Assembly: GCA_037178625.1 (NCBI GenBank)
Contig: CM074135.1
Coordinates: 808,001-872,000, forward strand
Source: Skeletonema tropicum
Taxonomy: Eukaryota > Bacillariophyta > Thalassiosirophyceae > Thalassiosirales > Thalassiosiraceae
Length of the DNA: 64,000 nucleotides
Direction: 5' to 3'
A program made the position numbers and the translations under genes. Every line of letters starts with the position of its first letter. The stretch's first letter is position 1. The notes under the pieces were generated by a model. That model had not been told where the DNA came from, made no database searches, and was given only the letters and a program-made list of their open reading frames with translations. Below, in pieces: positions 19,827 through 28,750 of the stretch.

Positions 19827-20834
19827 ATGCCGCGCAATAGAGCACACAATAAAGGTGGCAATCAGAGGCGGCGTCCTCGTCCGAACGCCTACGATGAAAC
19901 GAGCGAGCCACTAATGTGCCTACCTGCACACGATGATGATAAGAATCCGAATCCGCTCAAGGGTTTACAACTACGCATGTGGGACTTTGCACAATGTGAT
20001 CCAAAACGCTGCACGGGGGCAAGACTGGCTAGAAGAGGAGTCTTTCGACCGATGCCTTTGAAACAGCCTTTCCGAGGGATCGTCCTTAGCCCAAATGGGA
20101 CTGTGTCCGTTTCTCCTGCAGATCGTCCTATTGTGGAAGAAATGGGCCTGAGTGTCATCGATTGCTCCTGGGCACGGCTTGGGGAAATCCCTTTCAAGCA
20201 AATGCGATCGGGCCATCATCGGCTGCTCCCGTTTCTTGTGGCTGCAAACCAAGTCAATTATGGCAAACCATCCAAATTAAGTTGTGCAGAAGCAGCAGCG
20301 GCAACTCTGTATATTTGTGGATATGTGGACGCCGCCAAGGCTGTGTTGGATGAATTCGGGTGGGGAAGAGAGTTCATCAAATTGAATAAGGAGTTGTTGG
20401 AACTGTATAGAACAAGCGTTGATGCTGATGAGGTAGTGAAGCGACAAAACGACTGGTTAAAGGCGGTAGAGGATGCAAATGGAAAGGCAGGCGTTGGACA
20501 TTTGTTTGGAAAGAAGAAAAACAAAACATGGGGCAGAGAAGATAGCGACGAAGAAGACGAGGATTCAGATGAGGAAGAAGAAATACCTTCGTTTGGAAGA
20601 GGGGAAATGGGAGAACTTCCGCCTAGTGATGATGAGTATGAGGAATACGATTCTGATGAACCTAAAATGGACAAGTTTGGAAACTATATTGTTGACGGTG
20701 ACGACGACTCCGACAGCGAACTAAAGATGGACGAGTTTGGAAACTACATAGTTGACGATGACAAAAGTGGAAAAGACAACACTCAGATGTCTATGAAAGA
20801 AGTCAGCGAAGCAATAGAACAACTCGACACTTGA
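19827..20834 (+). CDS. TSR3: 18S rRNA aminocarboxypropyltransferase Tsr3
   Basis: 335 aa from the ATG at 19827 (MPRNRAHNKG). Tsr3 transfers the acp group of SAM to the hypermodified uridine in helix 31 of 18S rRNA during late cytoplasmic 40S maturation. The RLI-like N-terminal part (LRMWDFAQCDPKRCTGARL) and the SPOUT-type core (DCSWARLGEIPF, HHRLLPFLVAANQVNYGKP, LSCAEAAAATLYICG) are all recognisable. The acidic tail has a twice-repeated K-M-D-x-F-G-N-Y-I-V-D unit, separated by Asp/Ser. Single exon. Confidence rests on the strong core match. Confidence 0.93.
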   Translation: MPRNRAHNKGGNQRRRPRPNAYDETSEPLMCLPAHDDDKNPNPLKGLQLRMWDFAQCDPKRCTGARLARRGVFRPMPLKQPFRGIVLSPNGTVSVSPADRPIVEEMGLSVIDCSWARLGEIPFKQMRSGHHRLLPFLVAANQVNYGKPSKLSCAEAAAATLYICGYVDAAKAVLDEFGWGREFIKLNKELLELYRTSVDADEVVKRQNDWLKAVEDANGKAGVGHLFGKKKNKTWGREDSDEEDEDSDEEEEIPSFGRGEMGELPPSDDEYEEYDSDEPKMDKFGNYIVDGDDDSDSELKMDEFGNYIVDDDKSGKDNTQMSMKEVSEAIEQLDT

Positions 20835-20954
20835 GACTTGAGATAATAACAATACTTGCTGACTGAACGCTATCTACATATATACTCCGTCTTTTACTGC
20901 TTGCATTTCCTTAGCTGCTTCATTTCACCTCCTTTTAATAGCAATTTCTTTCTT

Positions 20955-21263
20955 CTAATTCAGCGAAAATCCCTCTAAATAAAATACAAAGTTAAATCTG
21001 ATATTCTGATTGCTCCTGATCCTGATGTTCGTCATCTTGCTGCTCGCTGAAGAGCTACTAGCGACATACGATACTGCTCCTACAGTGAGAGCCAGTCCAC
21101 CACATACAGTTTTGATAAGTCCTATCTTCTTCCAACTCCAAGCGGTGGCCTTTGCTCGATGCAACTGATATTGTCGACTAATGCCTTTGGCCTTTGGGTA
21201 ATCATATTTACGATGCCAACACGACGCAGCAATTGATACTATGTTTCCAGCATAGGGAGGCAT
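20955..21263 (-). CDS. small hypothetical protein with one hydrophobic segment
   Basis: 102 aa, unrecognised. A basic, aromatic region (CWHRKYDYPKAKGISRQYQL) precedes one predicted span (IKTVCGGLALTVGAVSYVA) and a Ser-rich stretch. Convergent with TSR3, 120 bp from its stop. It could be a mitochondrial or ER small protein, or chance. The 74-aa frame overlapping its 5' side is not convincing. Confidence 0.3.
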   Translation of the reverse strand: MPPYAGNIVSIAASCWHRKYDYPKAKGISRQYQLHRAKATAWSWKKIGLIKTVCGGLALTVGAVSYVASSSSASSKMTNIRIRSNQNIRFNFVFYLEGFSLN

Positions 21264-22267
21264 CAGTCACTGGATATACTTGATTAAACTTCCATCGCAT
21301 GACTTGCAAGTAATGACGAGTCGCAGACGAGAGCAAGAAACATGACAGAAGAGATTGATCCTTCTTGAAGGAGGTTCTAATTCGATTCCTTTCTGCCGCA
21401 AGTGTGGGGATTTGGGTAGCCACGATGCACACTTAAGTATGTATCTACTCTCTCCATCAATATTCTCTCAGGGATGACAGATGACGTTACCCCATTGATT
21501 GGAAGAAGCGAAGTGTTCCCACAGCATTAAAAGCCTCTCAAGCAGGCAGTTGAGGCCTGCAGCTTGCATAAGATGCAGTGGAGGGAGCTCGAGCGAGAGA
21601 GACAGTGCGGGTGGTGTGGGTATGTTTATTTTTAGGAGTAGGAGTATTACTCCTAGGATACAATAGTCATTACTAAAGTTTATCTAATAAGAGGGATTTT
21701 GTTGTATTCTTGAAACATTTTAACTGAATGGACGAACTAAGGAAGAACCAAAAAAACTCAAAACGACACCATCTCGCTGATCCTCCCGAATTGATCCCAG
21801 AAATTATCCCGAATTGATCCCAGAAGATATCTCACGTGGGTTAGGGTTACCCAACAAATGGGATTCCTCAACAGGAGGATTTAGCCGCAATCCTGGGACC
21901 ATGTCGGGAGCATTGGTTACAATTAGCGCGAAAACGGGTTGGGACGAGGCTCATCCCGATTTATTTAACGCTATGTACCAGAGCGCAAAAAATCGCAAAA
22001 TTTTGAATTTTGTCAAGTACCCAGCAGAACTTCGCTTGTAGTAGCCCGATTTTAATGATTCCAAGAGCAGTAATATTCTCAGCAGGGTAGTAGTGAATAG
22101 TCTGCCTAATATTATGCTGTGATTCCATTGCCAGCAGCTGCTATAAAGGGTATTGCTGTCTCACGGTGTGTCGGCATCTACGTGAAAATCGCTAGTAAAA
22201 AACCATGGGCTACCTATGGTTGGTACGTAGGAAACTTGTAAAAGCACCTTTTAGTACAAATGCGTGA
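21264..22267. other. intergenic region without clear gene
   Basis: About 1 kb. It contains a doubled CCGAATTGATCCCAGAA (about 21787-21825). A short frame at 22205-22264 is in phase with the next gene but separated from it by a TGA at 22265. No signal-peptide exon could be linked to the downstream gene by a phase-correct splice. Confidence 0.4.
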
Positions 22268-23398
22268 AGATACTCCACGGATTCTCCGACAGACTCGCCC
22301 ACGGATTCTCCAACAGACTCGCCCACGGATCCTCCTACGCCTGCGATCAAGAGCTGGCACCTTGAGCTCACTTCAGTCGATACTGACTTTGACATGGGTA
22401 GCCAAGATGAGATCACCCTCAAATACAAGATTGGGACGGACCGTGACTACAAGGTCTTCATGCTTGACGAAAAGTGCGAGTCAGCAGTCGATGAGGATGT
22501 TGTCACTTTTACAAAAAATACTACTGTCATTGAGGATGACCCTTCTAATTCAGACCTCCTAGTCTCTGTGAATATTGAGAAGAGTCTTATTGCCAATAGC
22601 AGTATCTGGGTTGATGAGACGGACTCAAGTCCTGAGAAGAAGGTTGTCAGGTTGTGTGCCCAGGTTCAGTTGCTCTCAGGTGAAAATGAAATCAAGAAAC
22701 TTGAGCGTGTCATTGAAGTTGACCTCAACTTTGAGAATAACTTTCAAACGATTAAGGATGCCAACTTCACCAAGATTTCCCTTGATACCAATGAGACAGA
22801 GGCAGCTGTGAATGACTACATCGAGGCATGCACTTGTGAAGGTAACAACGATCCCTTCAAGTGTAACACAAACACTCTTGGGGTTGATGACTATTTGAAT
22901 GTGTGCATTCGTTCTCTTGATGATGAAATGAAGATCAACTACCTTGATAGTCTCCAGATGACTTCCGGTGAAGGTGCAGGAGCCAATACATTGAATATTG
23001 TGTCCAACCAGGGTCTTGTTGATGGCTCCATCTCATCCAAATCATCTCGTGCAAATGGTAGTGGTGTCCACATTGCTTCTATCATTCCTGCTAGCTTCTT
23101 CAGCTATGACTCGTCTACCACTGCCAAAGTGTCAGGTGTTGTGTTCCTCAAGCTCTCTGGAAGTCGTCGTCGCCTTGCTGTTGAGATGGATGATTCTTCT
23201 TCTACTGCTACTCATGCCCGTGCATTGCAGAGTACTGGAGATCAGGAATCTGCCTTTTCCATGGAAGTTCAGCTTGAGAAGAATGAGTTGGACGTCACTG
23301 CTGATTTCAATGGTGCTATCTATGAAGTCATGAGTGGAACTGTTAGTGGTGTCACTGCTGTTGTTACTGCTGCTACTTTTTTGATGTGGATGTGGTAG
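22268..23398 (+). CDS. secreted/GPI-anchor-like protein, 5' exon not found
   Basis: Open frame of 376 codons from just after a TGA at 22265. It begins with a Thr-Asp-Ser-Pro repeat (four TDSP units, then TDPPTP), typical of a linker behind a signal peptide, followed by a globular region with Cys (EACTCEGNNDPFKCN). It ends in a hydrophobic tail (VSGVTAVVTAATFLMWMW) that suits a GPI signal or membrane anchor. Several N-x-S/T sites are present. The first in-frame ATG, 22394, lies after the linker and would give no signal peptide, so an upstream exon is probably missing or the copy is truncated. The acceptor could be AG at 22268-22269. No known family was recognised with confidence. Confidence 0.5.
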   Translation, partial: RYSTDSPTDSPTDSPTDSPTDPPTPAIKSWHLELTSVDTDFDMGSQDEITLKYKIGTDRDYKVFMLDEKCESAVDEDVVTFTKNTTVIEDDPSNSDLLVSVNIEKSLIANSSIWVDETDSSPEKKVVRLCAQVQLLSGENEIKKLERVIEVDLNFENNFQTIKDANFTKISLDTNETEAAVNDYIEACTCEGNNDPFKCNTNTLGVDDYLNVCIRSLDDEMKINYLDSLQMTSGEGAGANTLNIVSNQGLVDGSISSKSSRANGSGVHIASIIPASFFSYDSSTTAKVSGVVFLKLSGSRRRLAVEMDDSSSTATHARALQSTGDQESAFSMEVQLEKNELDVTADFNGAIYEVMSGTVSGVTAVVTAATFLMWMW

Positions 23399-24892
23399 AT
23401 GATTGATTACATTTGTAGGAATTCAAGTTGGGTTGAACAAGAAGCAGGGATGAACATGATGTAAAAGTTTAAAAAAAAGGGTGGGAACTCCCAGGAAATA
23501 CTAATACTAAAGAAAGAGTTATTGCCGAAAGTGGATGACTTCAATTATTATTACTATTCGCAGCGTTTTACCTTTGCATGATGTAAGTATGAGTAGACAT
23601 TCAAGATTATGTGTGTGTTGACTTCCACGTGCTCTCTGTGTGTTGTAGGAAGCATTGCAAAAGCAAAAGTAGCTGGGGGCAGGAGAGCATTATTACTTGC
23701 GATCGTTTCACACCTCTGCACAAAGATTGAGAATTTGCCATTGCCTCATATGATAAGAAGTTTAATAATAACAATAAATTATCTATCTGTGCATCATTCC
23801 TGAATTGAATTACAGAGTATCTTCTTCCGTGGACGAGAGTCCCTCTCCCCTACCATAAAACTTCTTCCAAGCAGAATACATACTTACTATCTCCGCTACC
23901 TCATATCTTATGTCATGTTAGTATGGTCTATCGTCCACGTGAAAATTCCCATACTGTTGCAGATTGTGATTATCGTGAATAGTGTTGAGCTATTATCATC
24001 ACAGAGATATGCGTGGAAGAGACCGAAAATCGATTGATGTTTTTGGGAGAGCTCGTATCGATGAGGATCCTAGGTGCGTCACCAATGCGTCCCAGTGATA
24101 TACGATGATTTCGAAGTTGCCTTAGAAGTTGCTACCAGAGTAGTATGTCGAGGAAGAAGGCCGACAATAGAAGATGAAGCGGAGAGTGCTCGTCTGTTAT
24201 TTACGATCTGGTTGATTTTGGTGATGGGATGATTTCGGTATTGTATTGAGTGATGCCGTGGAAAAGAGTATTGCGCACATGATACTCATTGGCAATAAGA
24301 ATAAGAGAGACTCTTGCGATTATCACGGCTGAAACAAGTCAGACGGATAAATGGTTGACGACAAGTTAGGATCGATTTTTGGAAACTGTCGGAGGATATT
24401 GGTGGTGATGTATCATACTTCCATCAGAGCAGTTGCGGTTTGTCGCATCATATTATTAGGTTGGGTGGCGGTAGGGCACTGCAATCAAAGACCAATAGTG
24501 GGCGGAGGCAGGTGGACACTCTTCATACAGCTTGATAATTCATTGTAATGTTGTCGTCTCTTCATACATTGGTCATCGTAACGTTGGTGAGTTGTAGCGG
24601 TGGTGGCGAAGATCGAAGATACGGACAAAAAATGATTTCTTGCCTCGCGCTCCCATCAAACAAATGACATAAATAAATAATAATGAATACATTAAGCATG
24701 TAGTCACCTTCAATGATGCTCACTGCATTCAGTGATGCAATAGAGGTGCATTTTCTCTAGAGAGGTGGCCGCCGCACGAGACAGTTATCAGCAGTATATA
24801 GTATATACAATCAAACGATGAGGAGGGCAATATAATAGCAATAATAGTAAGTACGGAAATCAGCCTTCTCCTATCATGGATCACCACACGTT
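23399..24892. other. long intergenic region
   Basis: About 1.5 kb with no supported gene. Small open frames (23609-23803, 24351-24548) lack domains and start context. It may contain 3' UTR of the upstream gene and decayed sequence. Confidence 0.4.
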
Positions 24893-25249
24893 ATGTTTTC
24901 AATGCAGCGATGCAGGCTGCTGCCCTCTCTCAACAGTCGAATAATACGCAGCTTCAGCAGCATCACACCTAACGTTCACAGCAAAGATGATAATACTCGA
25001 ATACATTATGACGTCATAATCATCGGTGGTGGCCCCAGCTGACTCTTTTTATCATCACTCCTATCTTCCTACGGCATCAACTCTCACTTACTATTCGACA
25101 AACGACCCGAAGAGGAGTTACTGAAACATCCTCAAGCTCTCTTTATAAACTTGCGAAGTATGGAGATTTTAAAGGTGGAGATGACACGTGTATATGAGAG
25201 GATTCATCGAGAAATGCCTCATGTGAGTGAATGGGCTATGCTTCCATGA
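24893..25249 (+). pseudogene. dead FAD-dependent monooxygenase fragment
   Basis: From ATG 24893 a mitochondrial-type leader (MFSMQRCRLLPSLNSRIIRS) is followed by the FAD-binding start YDVIIIGGGPS, then TGA at 25040-25042 where the Gly of GxGxxG should be. The same frame resumes with LFLSSLLSSYGINSHLLFDK, then HPQALFINLRSMEIL, typical of phenol-hydroxylase/UbiH-like aromatic monooxygenases, to a second stop at about 25249. The rest of the roughly 500-600-residue family is not recoverable. Downstream sequence to 25600 holds only vague traces. The first stop needs a single substitution (GGA to TGA), the rest more, so this is a relic. Confidence 0.8.
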
Positions 25250-25794
25250 ACAAGAAGCAGGGACTCACTGAAGTTCATACCAGAGTATGAAGACATTTTT
25301 TGGCAGACAAATAAGCACTAAGCAGGTGGATTCATGTCAGATGATCGTACTTCTCTAATGGAAATGGTATAGGTATAGAAGTAGAAGTTGCGGATGCAAT
25401 AGACAAGGGAAACCTCTGCTCTGTAGATGTCGATGTACCCGAGATTGTGAAATAGAACAAGATCTAGCTATGTATCTATCGGGCTCTCTTTTTCCACGCA
25501 ATAAACTTACACAGGTAAGTTCAGGAGCTGCATTTCGAATCTCTTTCATTGTCAAAAGTTGCTCTTGGGGAATTTCTCAGGTTAAATGATTAAGGAAGTT
25601 CAAGGTGTTGGACTCCATCCTTTCTTTGCCAGCCCTCAGATACAGATAGTAGGCAAGAGTTGATATAGTAGTAGTAAGTCCGCTCGCCTCTGGGAAGACG
25701 GAGTAGATAGGTGTGGCCATCATACTTTCACTTATTATTTGAACATGGTGCTGGACGAGAGCGTTGATTGTTTATCGCATATATTTATTCTATC
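25250..25794. other. decayed or intergenic sequence
   Basis: 545 bp with no intact frame. It possibly contains further remnants of the FAD monooxygenase (scattered short in-phase stretches after 25360), but none that I can align with confidence. Confidence 0.35.
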
Positions 25795-28242
25795 TCAAGA
25801 TTGTAATTCTTCATCTTCAAAAGAACTGCCCCTAGCCCTGATTCTACGTCGTCGTGGCTGTATATCTTCATCTTGATCTTGTGAATCAAAAGCATCTGTA
25901 CTGTATCTCGGCCATGGTGCCTCTTCTTCGTCGGATTCTTCTTCCTCCTCATAGATATCAAAAGTGCGCCTTCGCCGACTCGGTATTTCATCGCCGAACG
26001 AGTCAGATCTCCTTCGTGAGTGTACCTCGCGAGAACCCTGTGGTTCTCGTTCTCCTTTAGATTTCATCAGCGACTCTTCGAGGTCATTGAAGTTTGTCCA
26101 GCGTTCATTCCTAGGAGTTTGCGATGATCGTGTCGTCTGTCTCCTCGGGCGCTGCTCAGTTCTTCTTTGCTCTGGTTGTCGCGTCCTCCTGCGCTGATCT
26201 TCTTCTACATCATTCAACTTTTGTTTGCTGCTGGGCTCTTCGTAGTCGTAATCATCATGGAAACCGTCGCCACCGTCCATGGTTCTTCTCTGCCTTGCAT
26301 CTGGCTGTGAACGCATTACTTGTCGCTTTGGAGCACTTCTTACATTACGTTCCCTTTCGTAATTGGCATCACTTTGTGATCTCGATCTTCTACGCCTTTG
26401 TCGCGGCTGATCTGAATAAGTATAAAGTAGATTCTCACCCACACCCTCGTCTATCATTTGCAACCATGTCTTGTATAGATCGTACCTCCATCGGCTTTCG
26501 TCCATTACACTCTCTTTCCAGTCGGGACCAAGTATTTTTAAGCGAAACTGAGCCTCTTTGCGCAAGAAATCCTTGAACATTGGAAGGCCCATCCAGAATT
26601 TATTCCCTGATGGGTCATCGCCATATGAATCTCGATCAATCAAAAGTTCTTGACGTTTCGGAGTGCGTTGTTGACGTCGATTACTACTGCCACGTTCGCG
26701 TCGAGGTCGTCGACTTGAATTTGGGCGTTCATCGTCATAACCATCATCTCTCACTTGTGGAGGTTGCCTTCTTCTTTGGGGTGGTGGCCGGTACCCTCCT
26801 TCTCTGCGAAATTCTTGTTCGTATTCAATGGATGGCTGCGTTCGTTGTCGAGGTCGTGGCTGCTTGACTTCATTGTCACCCTCACTGATATCATTATCGA
26901 TCGATTTACCGCTATTAGCCCGATAGGAGACATCCTCTACCTGAGAGTCATCCTCATCTTCACTGGAATGTCTTGTTACCGGAAAAGCATCTGCCTTGTT
27001 CTCCATCCTTTCATCACCAGCTTCGTCTGTATCATCTTTTGGAATGTCCACTTTCTGCTCATCATCATTTTGCCTTTCTGCACTTTCTTCGATCTTCTTT
27101 TGCTTCTTCTTCTTTCGAGATACAACTTGAACCTGCCACCCAAAATCATCATCATATCTTTCTTCTTCTTCATCTTCATATTGATCATCATTCATTATTG
27201 ACTTCACCCAACGCTTAGGGATACCTCTTCTTGGTCTTGGAATACGATCATCGACTATCAATTCGAGAACTTGTGGTCGAAGCAATTTTAGCTCCTTTTC
27301 GTTGTAACCCAACTTTTGCAGTGCCGAAAGAGGTGCAATATTTTCGTATTCGTTTGTGAACTGATTGTATATCCGTACAATCGAAGGTGGTGGTGGCGCC
27401 TGTTCGGACTCCACCTCCCTGTCATCTTTGACTTGAGTTTGTGTTGGTTGTGCATCTTCTTTCGTTGCAGCTTCGCTACTTTCAACTTTTGATTTGGTTT
27501 CCATAATGTTGCGATTGTCTACTGTATTGACGTCCATGTCCTCCTCGTTCTCATCATCTAAAAATTGAGTGTAATGTCCTTCACTGTGACTTCCAGCAAC
27601 TGCTTGTTTCTTTGGAAAATCCTCTGCAGTATCTTCAACAGGACTGTCACTCTTTGTAGGTGCGTTTAGCTGCGGTGATTCGTTGCTTGCATCAGCTTTA
27701 GTTGTTGACACTGCAGCAACACCATTATTTGCATCATCTTTGTTACTGCTTTGATCACCACCACTTTTATTATTTGTGTCTTGCTTGCTCACTTCTTCAG
27801 TGACCTTTGATTTTGGTTGTTGTTTGACCTCTGCCTTTGTTGTGTCATTATTATCACTACAAGTAAAAGTTGTATCCAACAGTTCCATCCCATCATTTCC
27901 CAACATTTGTGATATCTTGGAATACCATTCGGAATCCTCTTCTTTCACCTGTTGATACACTTCACATATGCTATCATCATCATCGCTGCTATCATCTTTC
28001 ACTGCATTATTTAATCGAGAGTTGTGCAATCTGGGTACACTGTATATTATTCTGGCAGTAGCGCTTATTGTATTAGGATTATGATGTACTAGTGTTGGTA
28101 AAGAAGTTGGATGGTGACGGTGACGTGGAGGCGTCAGGAATGCCAATTTTTTTGCAGCAGTAGTTGACGATTGAATAAACATAATCAGCGCAAAGCATAA
28201 TGCGATGAGCGGTGCGCGGAGAGGCACTGTCATCGTTGTCAA
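25795..28242 (-). CDS. charged low-complexity protein, probably plastid-targeted
   Basis: 815 aa, single exon. The N-terminus has a signal-peptide core (LIALCFALIMFIQSSTTA) followed by KKLAFLTPPRHRHH. The A/F boundary and basic, Ser/Thr/Pro-rich stretch fit the diatom plastid bipartite presequence (ASAFAP-like). Most of the protein is acidic or Arg-rich and disordered. Two short ordered parts stand out: PRPRRGIPKRWVKSIM, after ALQKLGYNEKELKLLRPQVL, and a helical block (KFWMGLPMFKDFLRKEAQFR, then DESRWRYDLYKTWLQMIDEG). Function unknown. The 5' end faces the RRP1 gene across a 508-bp divergent spacer. Confidence 0.7.
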   Translation of the reverse strand: MTTMTVPLRAPLIALCFALIMFIQSSTTAAKKLAFLTPPRHRHHPTSLPTLVHHNPNTISATARIIYSVPRLHNSRLNNAVKDDSSDDDDSICEVYQQVKEEDSEWYSKISQMLGNDGMELLDTTFTCSDNNDTTKAEVKQQPKSKVTEEVSKQDTNNKSGGDQSSNKDDANNGVAAVSTTKADASNESPQLNAPTKSDSPVEDTAEDFPKKQAVAGSHSEGHYTQFLDDENEEDMDVNTVDNRNIMETKSKVESSEAATKEDAQPTQTQVKDDREVESEQAPPPPSIVRIYNQFTNEYENIAPLSALQKLGYNEKELKLLRPQVLELIVDDRIPRPRRGIPKRWVKSIMNDDQYEDEEEERYDDDFGWQVQVVSRKKKKQKKIEESAERQNDDEQKVDIPKDDTDEAGDERMENKADAFPVTRHSSEDEDDSQVEDVSYRANSGKSIDNDISEGDNEVKQPRPRQRTQPSIEYEQEFRREGGYRPPPQRRRQPPQVRDDGYDDERPNSSRRPRRERGSSNRRQQRTPKRQELLIDRDSYGDDPSGNKFWMGLPMFKDFLRKEAQFRLKILGPDWKESVMDESRWRYDLYKTWLQMIDEGVGENLLYTYSDQPRQRRRRSRSQSDANYERERNVRSAPKRQVMRSQPDARQRRTMDGGDGFHDDYDYEEPSSKQKLNDVEEDQRRRTRQPEQRRTEQRPRRQTTRSSQTPRNERWTNFNDLEESLMKSKGEREPQGSREVHSRRRSDSFGDEIPSRRRRTFDIYEEEEESDEEEAPWPRYSTDAFDSQDQDEDIQPRRRRIRARGSSFEDEELQS

Positions 28243-28395
28243 TCCCTGTCTAATCTCAGCTGTTATTAGTGGCCCTGCCTCCAGTGTATGCCCATGGACG
28301 AACGGCAGGATGGCAGCTACTTAATGGCAGGTTCGTCGGTAATAAGTAGCGTTTGTTGATGTGTGAGAGCGCAGCTGTTGAGCCGTGAGTTCGTA

Positions 28396-28572
28396 GGTCA
28401 CGGGTCAGTCACGGTCAGTCACGGGTCAGTCACGGGTCAGTCACGGGTGCGGACCCGTGACGCAATTCACGCCAATATCAACGAGAGGTCAGTCACGGGT
28501 CAGGTCACGGGTCAGTCACGGGTGCAGGTCACGGGTCAGTCACGGGTGCGGACCCGTGACCGCACCCGTGAC
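28396..28572 (+). repeat. GTCACGGGT repeat cluster with palindromes
   Basis: Nine forward copies of GTCACGGGT (plus one lacking a G), often as GTCAGTCACGGGT, and three inverse copies (ACCCGTGAC) in about 180 bp. Two perfect 9-bp inverted repeats with a 4-nt GCGG loop lie at 28440-28461 and 28539-28560. The second is followed by another inverse copy at 28564-28572. The cluster sits between two divergent genes (starts 28242 and 28751). It could be a clustered binding site for a dimeric factor, an expanded minisatellite, or both. A plus-strand open frame of 178 codons crosses it but is most likely spurious. Confidence 0.8.
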
Positions 28573-28750
28573 GAACTGAAAAGAGGGAGAAAGGGTAATA
28601 GAAAGACTTATATGGGGCGAGGGCGAGGGGATAGATGGCGGGAAACTCTCCCTGTCCGTCGCCTCAACACAACTCCTCCACAAAATTTGGACATGGCTGC
28701 TATCAAAAAACCTACCATTACCATACTCGACCATAAAAAGAATCACAACC

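Noticed and set aside
21814..22041. 75-codon frame (MIPEDISRGLGLPNKW...)
   Set aside because: No recognised family and no flanking splice sites that extend it; probably chance.
22205..23398. Selenocysteine or readthrough at TGA 22265 joining a 20-codon frame to the secreted protein
   Set aside because: The upstream peptide has no signal-peptide character and nothing indicates a SECIS element; an unseen 5' exon is simpler.
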